Source: a virus. From it: a DNA stretch of 64,000 bases. The position numbers and the translations under genes were made by a program. Every line of letters starts with the position of its first letter. The first letter of the stretch is position 1. The stretch is from positions 124,001-188,000 of IMG/VR virus record IMGVR_UViG_3300025872_000036; one strand, given 5' to 3'. Below the pieces are notes generated by a model. It made no database searches, was not told where the DNA came from, and worked only from the letters and a program-made list of their open reading frames with translations. Positions 44,756 through 51,786 of the stretch are shown piece by piece.

Positions 44756-45524
44756 AGAAATAGAAAAAGCATCAAACGATATCAACGTCGCTGTACTTTT
44801 GTCTGGCGGCGTTGATAGCATTTCTGTGGCATTAGCAGCACATCGTGTTGGTAAGAAGATTACTGCATACACGTTTCATCTAAAAGACCAGCCGACATAT
44901 GATGCAAGTAAAGCACAAGAAATAAGTAAGATCATGGGTTGGTCGTGCAAGACGATTGAAATTCCTGTTGACAATGTTATACGGGATTTCATTCGCCTTC
45001 GTCGTGAAGTAGATTGTCAGAAGAAGACACACTATGAATGCTGCTTTCCTTTTCTATATGTCTATCCGCAAATAGAAGAGAAAGAAGTGCTTAGTGGATG
45101 GGCTGCCGATGGTTACTATGGCGTATCCAAGAAAGCCAATCTACACTACAAGCATACGATGGAAAAGTTCAACGAATTTCGTGAAGATTATTTTCTGCTT
45201 GATCACTGTGCTGGCTATCTTTGGCACAAGAGGATTGCTGATATGCACAACAAGATCTTTATCACACCATATCTAACCGAGCCAGTAAAACAGTTTTTTT
45301 GGACCAAAGACTGGTATGAATTGAATCAGCCATTTCAGAAACACCATGTAGTAGAAGCATTTGATGAATTTTCTAGATTTGGTGCCGTAAAGAAACACAT
45401 CAATCTGCAATTGGGCTCAGGTGTTGACAAACTGTTTGAATCTGTTATAATACCTGACAAGACGATCAACTATCGTAATAGAAAACGCATCATGGATATT
45501 TGCAAGGATTGGAGAAATAGATGA
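44733..45524 (+). CDS. asparagine-synthetase-like (AsnB C-terminal domain) amidating enzyme
   Basis: A 263-residue protein overlapping the methyltransferase gene by 23 bases. It has only the synthetase half of AsnB: PP-loop SGGVDS at residues 24-29 and SGWAADGYYG at 121-130, corresponding to the SGxGADExFGGY motif, plus a C-terminal FITPYLTEPVKQFFWTKD region like the R.PFLD...v of AsnB. The N-terminal glutaminase is absent, so ammonia or another amine must be supplied. These enzymes adenylate a carboxylate and form an amide. In this operon the natural candidate is the carboxyl group of carboxymethylcytosine or of carboxy-SAM; that is inference. Confidence 0.8.
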   Translation: MIAKLLSEEIEKASNDINVAVLLSGGVDSISVALAAHRVGKKITAYTFHLKDQPTYDASKAQEISKIMGWSCKTIEIPVDNVIRDFIRLRREVDCQKKTHYECCFPFLYVYPQIEEKEVLSGWAADGYYGVSKKANLHYKHTMEKFNEFREDYFLLDHCAGYLWHKRIADMHNKIFITPYLTEPVKQFFWTKDWYELNQPFQKHHVVEAFDEFSRFGAVKKHINLQLGSGVDKLFESVIIPDKTINYRNRKRIMDICKDWRNR

Positions 45525-46207
45525 CACAAAAATTTACATTTGCCCAGCGCGAAGAGGGTTTTGACAATCACATTAGCCAGTCCATTCGCGGATACAACGA
45601 CTTGATTGGTGATGTCATCAATCTCTCGCAGTATTTTGTAGAGAACGATACTGTCGTCTATGATATCGGCTGTTCAACTGGCAAGATGCTTCGTGCAATG
45701 ATTGGTCAGAACGAGAAAATTGCACCTCGTGCCAATTATGTAGGAATTGAGATTGAAGAAGATTTCTTCAAGTTCTTTGATGAGAATGTTCAGAGTAATT
45801 TGGAGTTCATTCGGAATGATGTGCGTGATGTAAGTTTTGCTGTCAATACATCTTTGATCACTTCTATTTTCACTCTTCAGTTCATGCCCAGACAAGATCG
45901 TCAGGATGTCATCAATCAAATCTATAACTGTTTGATTCCCGGTGGGGCGTTCATCTTTGCCGAGAAGACGATTGGCAACAATCCGATGATTCATGAGATG
46001 CGTACATTCACCTACTATGATTTCAAGAAACTCAGTTTCACCTATGACGATATCATGACGAAGGAAAAGAAACTGCGTTCCATGTTGAAGTCCAATAGTC
46101 GTCAGGAATTGATTGAAATGTGTGAGATTGCTGGATTCAATCCCAATTCAATTGATTCGTTCTGGCAAAACTTTGCGTTTACTGGATTCATTGCAATCAA
46201 GAACTGA
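45521..46207 (+). CDS. cmoA: CmoA-like carboxy-S-adenosylmethionine synthase
   Basis: A 228-residue Rossmann methyltransferase-fold protein overlapping the previous gene by four bases. It follows bacterial CmoA along its length: FDNHISQSIRGYNDLI (CmoA FD...I..S(V/I).GY..I), VVYDIGCSTG at 46-54, FTLQFMP at 117-123, CLIPGGAFIFAEK and DFKK...RSML with Arg186, ending FWQNFAFTGFIAIKN (CmoA W(F)Q.FNF.s.vAlK). CmoA converts SAM and prephenate to carboxy-SAM, normally for tRNA cmo5U34 with CmoB. No CmoB is in the window; the donor is more likely used by the methyltransferase upstream. It is about 20 residues shorter than the E. coli protein. Confidence 0.85.
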   Translation: MTQKFTFAQREEGFDNHISQSIRGYNDLIGDVINLSQYFVENDTVVYDIGCSTGKMLRAMIGQNEKIAPRANYVGIEIEEDFFKFFDENVQSNLEFIRNDVRDVSFAVNTSLITSIFTLQFMPRQDRQDVINQIYNCLIPGGAFIFAEKTIGNNPMIHEMRTFTYYDFKKLSFTYDDIMTKEKKLRSMLKSNSRQELIEMCEIAGFNPNSIDSFWQNFAFTGFIAIKN

Positions 46208-46236
46208 TTGGGAATTCCAATATACATATGTGGTAG

Positions 46237-46255
46237 ATGCATAGCTGCTATGCAT
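46237..46255 (+). other. perfect hairpin in the gap before the CobT-like gene
   Basis: ATGCATAG-CTG-CTATGCAT, an 8-bp perfect stem with a 3-base loop. No T-tract follows, so it is not a standard terminator; it may mark the end of the modification operon, protect its 3' end, or be an operator for the promoter downstream. Confidence 0.55.
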
Positions 46256-46275
46256 TGGGAAAACAAAGATTGTCC

Positions 46276-46304
46276 TTGTTTCCAAGAAACGATCAGAGTA
46301 TACT
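46276..46304 (+). promoter_or_regulatory. sigma70-type promoter before the CobT-like gene
   Basis: TTGTTT (46276-46281), 17-base spacer, TATACT (46299-46304). The expected start point falls at or next to the ATG at 46311, and no ribosome site precedes that ATG, so the message may be leaderless. Confidence 0.5.
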
Positions 46305-46310
46305 GACCAC

Positions 46311-48569
46311 ATGATCGAGAAAAAGACACCCACCATTCACCGGGAAGCCAAGTCACAGCTTGCGCGTCTCATGGCCAACGAGAACCTCACGGTCGAGCAT
46401 CGTGCAGTTCGTACAGCGTCCTTCGACACGAATAATCGTGTTCTGACGCTTCCAATCTGGACTGACATGACTGGCGATATCTATGATACGCTGGTTGGTC
46501 ACGAGGTTGGACATGCGCTGGATACTCCAGCGGGTGTCGATGCCATTCTTTCCGCAATCAAGGCGATTGACGCCAACAACATGCATGGCGCCAAGATGTT
46601 CCTCAATGTGGTTGAGGATGCTCGCATTGAAAAGATGGTGCGTCGTCGTTATCCTGGTATGCGTCGTTCCTTCTCTCTCGGCTACAAGCAGCTGTTGGAT
46701 CGGAACTTCTTTGGCACGATTGGTCGTGACCTGAAGACGTACAAGCTGATTGACCGCGTCAATCTGTACTTCAAGCTGGGTTCGGCTGCGATCATTGACT
46801 TCTCTCCCAAGGAGATGGAGTTGGTTCGCATGGTTGACAACAGCGAATCCTTTGAGGACGTTGTCGCCGCAGCCAAGGCGCTCTATCAATATGCCAAGGA
46901 TCATAAGGAAGACCAGCCTGATCAGGACGGCGATCAGGACGAAGACTATGACATGTATCCGGATGACGACGGAAACTATTACATGGAGAGCGAGTCTTCT
47001 GACGAAAATGACGAGGAGGATGAGTCTGACGACGAGACTGGTTCTCCTTCCGATCGGGACGATGAGGACGACGAGTCCATGTCCAAGTCCGAGGCTGAAG
47101 ATGGTGAGGATGGGTCCGATGATGAGGACTCAGATTCTGAGGATGCCTCTGACTCTGAGGATGAGCCGATTGATGATGTAGGCACTTCGGAAAACAATCC
47201 GACTTCCGAGACTCAGGAGTCTTGGGAAAACCAGAAGGACAAGCTGCTCTCTGGTGCGGTTCGCGGTTACCTTTACTGCAACATTCCCGAGATTGATGGT
47301 CATAATTGGATTGTGCCTTACAAGCAGATCCATTATGGAAATGGTAAGACTGGCGAGGGGCGCATCGACGGCCTGTCTACGGTTGTTCAAGCGGAAGGCT
47401 GGAATGGTCTTCGTGGTCCGAACGAGGCCGAGCGTTTTGCCATGCTCAACAAGTTCAAGAGCGAAAATGCACCCATCATTTCCTTCATGGTGAAGGAGTT
47501 TGAAATGCGTAAGGCTGCTGAGCAGTATGCTCGTCAGTCTATCGCCAAGACTGGCGTGATCAACACCAACAAACTCCATACCTACAAGTACAATGACGAT
47601 ATCTTCCGTCGCATCACCAATGTGCCGACTGGCAAGAATCATGGTCTTGTTCTTATTCTGGATTGGTCTGGTTCCATGGGTCAGCAGATTACGGGCACCA
47701 TTGAGCAGCTTCTGAACATGGCACTCTTCTGCCGTCGTGTCCAGATTCCGTTTGAGGTGTTTGCATTCAGCGATGGTTATCACCCGCATCCTGAAGGGGC
47801 AAGTAATTTCAAGTATGATAATGGCGATATGATGATCACCTATGGACTCTCGCTTCTTCAGCTTCTGTCCTCTACCATGAAGCCGAAGGAACTCAATGAT
47901 GCCATGGGCAATCTTCTCGCTCTTGGAGAAAACTTCAGGCCGGGTAATCGCAATACTCGTCCCATGGGGTACTTCCATCTCAATGGAACTCCGCTTGATG
48001 GTGCGTTGCTTTGCCTTCCGAGCATCGTGAATGCTTTCCGCAAGCGTAACAAGCTGCAGATCGTCAATACGATCATCCTTACCGATGGTGAGAATTCCTA
48101 TAGTCCCGAGATCAATGACAAGGAATATGCCCGTTGGGGTAATAAGGTTCTTGTGGTTCGCGACAAGGTGACCAAGGCTGAGTATACCTGTTCTATGCAT
48201 GGTGGTGAAGAACTTACCAAGATTCTCCTCAAGAACCTTGAGGATCGTACCAATGCAAACGTCATTGGTTACTATCTGGTCAGTGGATCTTCTCGTACCC
48301 TGAGGCAGGCTATTAGTCCGTATTTTCCTGACGATATTGAGAATGCGTTCAATAAGTTCAATGAAAAGAGGTACGTGGAGATCACCAGTAGGGGTTACAC
48401 CTACTACTATGTGATCAAGGGTAACAATCTTCAGATTGAAACTGAGGAGCTGGATATCGGTCGTGCAACTTCTGCCAAGGCTATTGCCAAGGCATTTGGA
48501 AAGTACTCCAAGAACAAGTTGGACAATCGTGTCATGCTTTCCAGGTTCATTGAAAAGATTTCGGCTTGA
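46311..48569 (+). CDS. CobT-like protein: HExxH metallopeptidase motif plus VWA domain
   Basis: A 752-residue protein. Residues 64-68 are HEVGH, a zincin HExxH signature, followed by FLNVVEDARIEKMVRRRYPG, typical of the phage CobT-like family. Residues about 195-300 are very acidic (ESESSDENDEEDESDDETGS). A von Willebrand A domain follows with the metal-ion site DWSGS at 451-455 (DxSxS) and IILTDGENS later. Such proteins are paired with MoxR/CobS AAA+ ATPases, as here; despite the name there is no cobalamin pathway in the window. The pair probably forms a chaperone or chelatase/protease machine of unknown target. G+C is higher than in flanking genes. Confidence 0.85.
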   Translation: MIEKKTPTIHREAKSQLARLMANENLTVEHRAVRTASFDTNNRVLTLPIWTDMTGDIYDTLVGHEVGHALDTPAGVDAILSAIKAIDANNMHGAKMFLNVVEDARIEKMVRRRYPGMRRSFSLGYKQLLDRNFFGTIGRDLKTYKLIDRVNLYFKLGSAAIIDFSPKEMELVRMVDNSESFEDVVAAAKALYQYAKDHKEDQPDQDGDQDEDYDMYPDDDGNYYMESESSDENDEEDESDDETGSPSDRDDEDDESMSKSEAEDGEDGSDDEDSDSEDASDSEDEPIDDVGTSENNPTSETQESWENQKDKLLSGAVRGYLYCNIPEIDGHNWIVPYKQIHYGNGKTGEGRIDGLSTVVQAEGWNGLRGPNEAERFAMLNKFKSENAPIISFMVKEFEMRKAAEQYARQSIAKTGVINTNKLHTYKYNDDIFRRITNVPTGKNHGLVLILDWSGSMGQQITGTIEQLLNMALFCRRVQIPFEVFAFSDGYHPHPEGASNFKYDNGDMMITYGLSLLQLLSSTMKPKELNDAMGNLLALGENFRPGNRNTRPMGYFHLNGTPLDGALLCLPSIVNAFRKRNKLQIVNTIILTDGENSYSPEINDKEYARWGNKVLVVRDKVTKAEYTCSMHGGEELTKILLKNLEDRTNANVIGYYLVSGSSRTLRQAISPYFPDDIENAFNKFNEKRYVEITSRGYTYYYVIKGNNLQIETEELDIGRATSAKAIAKAFGKYSKNKLDNRVMLSRFIEKISA

Positions 48570-48594
48570 CATTCCCAATCTTGTATTGTATTCT
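48566..48594 (+). promoter_or_regulatory. sigma70-type promoter before the CobS-like gene
   Basis: TTGACA (48566-48571), 17-base spacer, TATTCT (48589-48594). The -35 overlaps the stop codon of the CobT-like gene. GAGAGGAAATAA precedes the next ATG. Confidence 0.75.
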
Positions 48595-48619
48595 TAGATC
48601 ATAACCTGAGAGGAAATAA

Positions 48620-49831
48620 ATGTCTCTGACCAACAAGCAGATTGCCTTCATCAAGCTGGCAAACGCAAACGGTTTTACCAGCACGATTTCCCGCAAGGAC
48701 GCAAAGGCGCTTTGCAAGGCTAATGACTTCAAGTGGCCGCGATGGATTGCGATTGACGACCAGTATCGTCACGCTCGCGGCGTCTATAGGCTTCCCAAGA
48801 TTGATAGTGAGGTAAGTGTGCCTAAGGTTTCTCGGATTGATACGCCCGTGCAGCAGGCTCCTGCACCGACCATGAATCTTCAGGTTCTTGGTACGAATGT
48901 GGCGGAATCGCTCATTCCAATGCCCAATCGCAAGTATGTGCCATTTGGCAACTTTGCCGATGTTGAGGCTATCATTTCTTCCACTCTATTCTATCCGATC
49001 TATGTCACGGGTCTGTCTGGCAACGGCAAGACCATGATGATTGAGCAGGTCTGTGCCAAGGCTCGGCGCGAGATGGTTCGCGTCAATATCACGGCCGAGA
49101 CTGACGAAGACGATCTTATCGGCGGCTTCCGTCTGATTGATGGTCAGACCGTGTGGCATAATGGTCCTGTGGTCATGGCCATGGAGCGTGGTGCTGTACT
49201 GCTCCTGGACGAGGTTGACCTTGGTTCAATTAAGCTGATGTGCCTTCAGCCCGTGCTTGAGGGTAAGCCGATCTTCATCAAAAAGATCAACAAGCTGGTT
49301 CAGCCTGCCAAGGGCTTCACGGTTGTTGCTACTGCAAACACCAAGGGTAAGGGTTCAGACGATGGTCGCTTCATTGGCACCAACGTGATGAACGAGGCTT
49401 TCCTTGAGCGTTTTTCCATCACCCTTGAGCAGGAGTATCCGCCTGCTGTAACCGAGAAGAAGATCCTTCTCAACATCCTGGATCGCTCTGCGGACAATGA
49501 CAAGGAGTTTGCCGAGCTGCTTATCAAGTGGGCAGAGGCAATTCGCCGCACCTATTATGATGGTGGTGTGACCGAGATCATTTCCACTCGTCGTTTGGTG
49601 CATATCTGCGAGGCGTATAACATCTTCTCCAAGGATCGCAAGAAGGCGATTCAGCTCTGTCTCAATCGGTTTGATGCGGACACCAAGAATTCGTTCATGG
49701 ATCTGTATACCAAGATTGATGCTGAGGTCAATCCTCCTGTGGTTGCTGCGCCTGGCACCGACAGCCCGACTGTTCAGGCTGAGATGTCGCTTGAGGACAA
49801 GATCAAGGCGGCTGACGAAATTCCCTTCTGA
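48620..49831 (+). CDS. cobS: CobS/MoxR-like AAA+ ATPase
   Basis: A 403-residue protein. The N-terminal 60 residues (NKQIAFIKLANANGFTSTIS, RKDAKALCKANDFKWPRWIA) form a small helical domain. The AAA+ core has Walker A GLSGNGKT at 131-138, DEDDLIGGFRLIDGQTVWHN, Walker B VLLLDEVD at 193-200, sensor 1 VVATANTKGKGSDDGRF and the arginine-finger-like NEAFLERFSI. MoxR and CobS ATPases work with VWA proteins, matching the upstream gene. The name cobS is used in cyanophage annotation, but a role in vitamin B12 synthesis is unproven. Confidence 0.9.
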   Translation: MSLTNKQIAFIKLANANGFTSTISRKDAKALCKANDFKWPRWIAIDDQYRHARGVYRLPKIDSEVSVPKVSRIDTPVQQAPAPTMNLQVLGTNVAESLIPMPNRKYVPFGNFADVEAIISSTLFYPIYVTGLSGNGKTMMIEQVCAKARREMVRVNITAETDEDDLIGGFRLIDGQTVWHNGPVVMAMERGAVLLLDEVDLGSIKLMCLQPVLEGKPIFIKKINKLVQPAKGFTVVATANTKGKGSDDGRFIGTNVMNEAFLERFSITLEQEYPPAVTEKKILLNILDRSADNDKEFAELLIKWAEAIRRTYYDGGVTEIISTRRLVHICEAYNIFSKDRKKAIQLCLNRFDADTKNSFMDLYTKIDAEVNPPVVAAPGTDSPTVQAEMSLEDKIKAADEIPF

Positions 49832-49837
49832 AAATAC

Positions 49838-49866
49838 TTGACATTCCATTTCAACATTGATATAAT
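49838..49866 (+). promoter_or_regulatory. perfect-consensus sigma70 promoter
   Basis: TTGACA (49838-49843), exactly 17 bases, TATAAT (49861-49866): full consensus, the strongest host-type promoter visible in the window. It drives the small basic winged-helix gene through a leader of about 75 bases. Confidence 0.9.
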
Positions 49867-49876
49867 GTTGAATAAT

Positions 49877-49906
49877 GGAGCGACGTTCTTGGTTGCTCGT
49901 CACTCC
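49877..49906 (+). other. leader hairpin upstream of winged-helix gene
   Basis: GGAGCGACG pairs with CGTCACTCC (one C-A mismatch) around a 12-base loop, close to the expected transcript start. It may stabilise the message; there is no sign of a known riboswitch. Confidence 0.45.
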
Positions 49907-49946
49907 GTTTCTCTCTAGTGCAACCTTTTGTTATGGAGTAAAATAT

Positions 49947-50216
49947 ATGGCTAAGATCTCTGCTAAGACTCGTATGCTTCAGGCTCTCAAGGGCAATGGC
50001 GCATACAACACCTTCTCGGTTGCTCAGGGTCGCAATCGTTTCGGTGTGACGAATGTTTCAGCTCGTATCGCTGAGCTGCGTCAGGATGGTCATTCCATCT
50101 ATACGAACGTTCGTCGTCGTGGCGATGGCAGCAAGGTCCGCGTCTATCGTCTTGGCACTCCGACCAAGGCCATGAAGGCTGCGGCTCGCAAGACGAAGAC
50201 TCGTCGTTCTGCCTGA
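49947..50216 (+). CDS. small basic winged-helix (HTH_39-like) DNA-binding protein
   Basis: An 89-residue protein beginning MAKISAKTRMLQALKG; a GGAG ribosome site lies nine bases before this ATG, while the longer reading from 49875 crosses the leader hairpin and is unlikely. Residues about 5-70 (YNTFSVAQGRNRFGVTNVSA, RIAELRQDGHSIYTNVRRRG) form a winged helix of the type in which ...r.g..nvsaRi.eLr..G..I appears. The tail (KAMKAAARKTKTRRSA) is Lys/Arg/Ala-rich and histone-H1-like. A perfect promoter and favourable codons suggest high expression. It may coat or bend DNA or act as a regulator; target unknown. Confidence 0.8.
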   Translation: MAKISAKTRMLQALKGNGAYNTFSVAQGRNRFGVTNVSARIAELRQDGHSIYTNVRRRGDGSKVRVYRLGTPTKAMKAAARKTKTRRSA

Positions 50217-50240
50217 TTCAATAGTTCATATTGAGTCCAT

Positions 50241-50266
50241 GAAGGGGAAGAGAAATCTTCCCCTTC
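50241..50266 (+). terminator. rho-independent-like terminator
   Basis: GAAGGGGAAG / CTTCCCCTTC, a perfect 10-bp stem with a 6-base loop, followed by TTCATTTG, a poor T-tract. It ends the winged-helix transcript 25 bases after the stop. Confidence 0.8.
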
Positions 50267-50278
50267 TTCATTTGCTAA

Positions 50279-50285
50279 CTAAATA
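50279..50285 (+). promoter_or_regulatory. putative late promoter CTAAATA
   Basis: CTAAATAGG between the terminator at 50241 and the glycosyltransferase ATG at 50327; same variant as at 6053 and 28322. Confidence 0.4.
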
Positions 50286-50326
50286 GGAGTATGGTTTAGT
50301 AATTACTTTTTTGATTGGAGTACACT

Positions 50327-51142
50327 ATGGAAATTTCTATCTCTGTTGACGAACTACGCAAAAGAAAGTTGTTTATCGCCACACCAATGTATGGTGGTAT
50401 GGCAAATGGACTTTACATGAAGTCCTGTCTAGATCTACAGTCTATACTAAATCAATATGGCGTTGAAGCCAAGTTTTCATTTCTATTCAACGAATCCCTC
50501 ATCACTCGCGCAAGAAATTATTTGACTGATGAGTTTTTGAGAAATGAACAGTTTACTCATCTTCTATTTTTGGATTCGGATATTCACTTTAATCCACAAG
50601 ATGTTGTCACGATGCTTGCACTTGACAAGGACATCATTGGTGGACCATATCCCAAGAAGTCAATCAATTGGGGTAATGTTGCAAACGCCGTAAGAAGCAA
50701 GCCTGATATTGAGGCTGGAGAACTTGAAGGATTGGTTGGCGAATTTGTATTCAATCCTGTTGCTGGAACAAAGCAGTTCTCTATTACTGAACCACTTGAA
50801 GTCATGGAAATCGGAACAGGTTTCATGATGATCAAGCGAGAGGTCTTCAAGAAGTTTGAAGACGCATATCCAGAGTATCGTTACAAGCCAGATCATGTTG
50901 GTCAAAAGCATTTTGACGGCTCGCGATACATTCATGCATATTTTGATACGATCATTGATCGTGGACCAAATGCTCCTGGCTCATCCGAGAGATACCTTTC
51001 AGAAGATTATTTCTTCTGTCAGATGAGCCGTAAAATCGGCATCAAGATTTGGTTGTGCCCGTGGATGAAGACGCAACACGTTGGCACATATGCGTTTACT
51101 GGTGATCTTCCAAGAATTGCACAGTATACGGGACGTATATGA
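50327..51142 (+). CDS. glycosyltransferase-like protein (GT-A type)
   Basis: A 271-residue protein; GGAG lies six bases before this ATG, and the longer TTG reading is unlikely. The N-terminal KLFIATPMYGGMANGLYMKS, then ESLITRARNYLTDEFL, FTHLLFLDSDIHFNPQDVVT (DxD-like metal site) and DIIGGPYPKKSINWGN form a GT-A Rossmann core common in T4-like phages. Near the end SEDYFFCQMSRKIGIKIWLC is typical of the acceptor-binding part. Acceptor unknown: DNA base, virion protein or host glycan. It overlaps the kinase gene by four bases and stands apart from the glycan cluster at 57.7 kb. Confidence 0.75.
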   Translation: MEISISVDELRKRKLFIATPMYGGMANGLYMKSCLDLQSILNQYGVEAKFSFLFNESLITRARNYLTDEFLRNEQFTHLLFLDSDIHFNPQDVVTMLALDKDIIGGPYPKKSINWGNVANAVRSKPDIEAGELEGLVGEFVFNPVAGTKQFSITEPLEVMEIGTGFMMIKREVFKKFEDAYPEYRYKPDHVGQKHFDGSRYIHAYFDTIIDRGPNAPGSSERYLSEDYFFCQMSRKIGIKIWLCPWMKTQHVGTYAFTGDLPRIAQYTGRI

Positions 51143-51747
51143 TTATTGGATTTGTTGGTACTATCGGTAGCGGTAAAGGAACTGCTGGCGATATATTGGC
51201 GCAGCGGGGCTTCTTTACTGAAAGTTTCGCTGCGCCTCTAAAGGATATAACTGCAAGTCTTTTCGGTTGGCCAAGACATCTTGTCGAAGGTGATACAACT
51301 GAGTCTCGCGAATTTCGTGAAACAAGAGACGAGTGGTGGTCCAATAGATTCGGCAAAGATATCACTCCGCGTTTGATATTGCAGCTCATTGGTACTGAGT
51401 GTATGCGCGAGTGTATACACTCAGACTTCTGGGTTGCGTGTCTCGAAAGACGAATAAAGCAGAATCACGATTATGTGATTACAGATGTTCGTTTTCCTAA
51501 CGAGATTGATTCCATTCACAAGATGGGTGGAAAGATTGTAGAGATTCAACGCGGAAAACCTGCGGATTGGTATGTACATGCTTGCATGTATAACAATGGC
51601 GATTCTGGTGTAAAGCCTAGTGCTCATTATTCGGAGTGGGCATGGATGGGATACAAGACTGACTACACATTGAACAATGATGGGTCTTTGGAAGACCTTG
51701 AAAATGACATTGAATTGATGCTTGAGTGCTTGACACCACCAAGGTAA
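51139..51747 (+). CDS. gp1: deoxynucleoside monophosphate kinase gp1
   Basis: A 202-residue kinase (T4 gp1 is 241). P-loop GTIGSGKGT near residues 7-15, then SFAAPLKDITASLFGWPRHL, TPRLILQLIGTECMRECIHS, DFWVACLERRIK and VITDVRFPNEIDSIHKMGGK, all as in phage dNMP kinases. It converts dNMPs, including those from degraded host DNA, to dNDPs. Its 3' end contains the -35 of the sliding clamp promoter. Confidence 0.9.
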   Translation: MIIGFVGTIGSGKGTAGDILAQRGFFTESFAAPLKDITASLFGWPRHLVEGDTTESREFRETRDEWWSNRFGKDITPRLILQLIGTECMRECIHSDFWVACLERRIKQNHDYVITDVRFPNEIDSIHKMGGKIVEIQRGKPADWYVHACMYNNGDSGVKPSAHYSEWAWMGYKTDYTLNNDGSLEDLENDIELMLECLTPPR

Positions 51748-51758
51748 AGTGATACTAT
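51730..51758 (+). promoter_or_regulatory. sigma70-type promoter for the sliding clamp
   Basis: TTGACA (51730-51735), 17-base spacer, TACTAT (51753-51758). Leader of about 22 bases with TATGGAG before the ATG. Confidence 0.7.
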
Positions 51759-51786
51759 TATCTTCATACAACTATGGAGTTTTGTT

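Noticed and set aside
47130-48578. A 482-codon open frame on the - strand, opposite the CobT-like gene
   Set aside because: It is the mirror of a well-supported gene with HExxH and VWA motifs; long antisense frames arise easily from its codon bias. No ribosome site or known domain was seen.
46311-49831. A cobalamin (vitamin B12) synthesis role for the CobT/CobS-like pair
   Set aside because: Neither CobN nor any other cobalamin gene is present, and the proteins match the broader MoxR-VWA class; the names are kept only as labels.
49355-49903. A 182-codon - strand frame opposite the CobS-like gene
   Set aside because: Overlaps Walker B to C-terminal coding sequence of a clear AAA+ ATPase and the perfect promoter at 49838; treated as a shadow.
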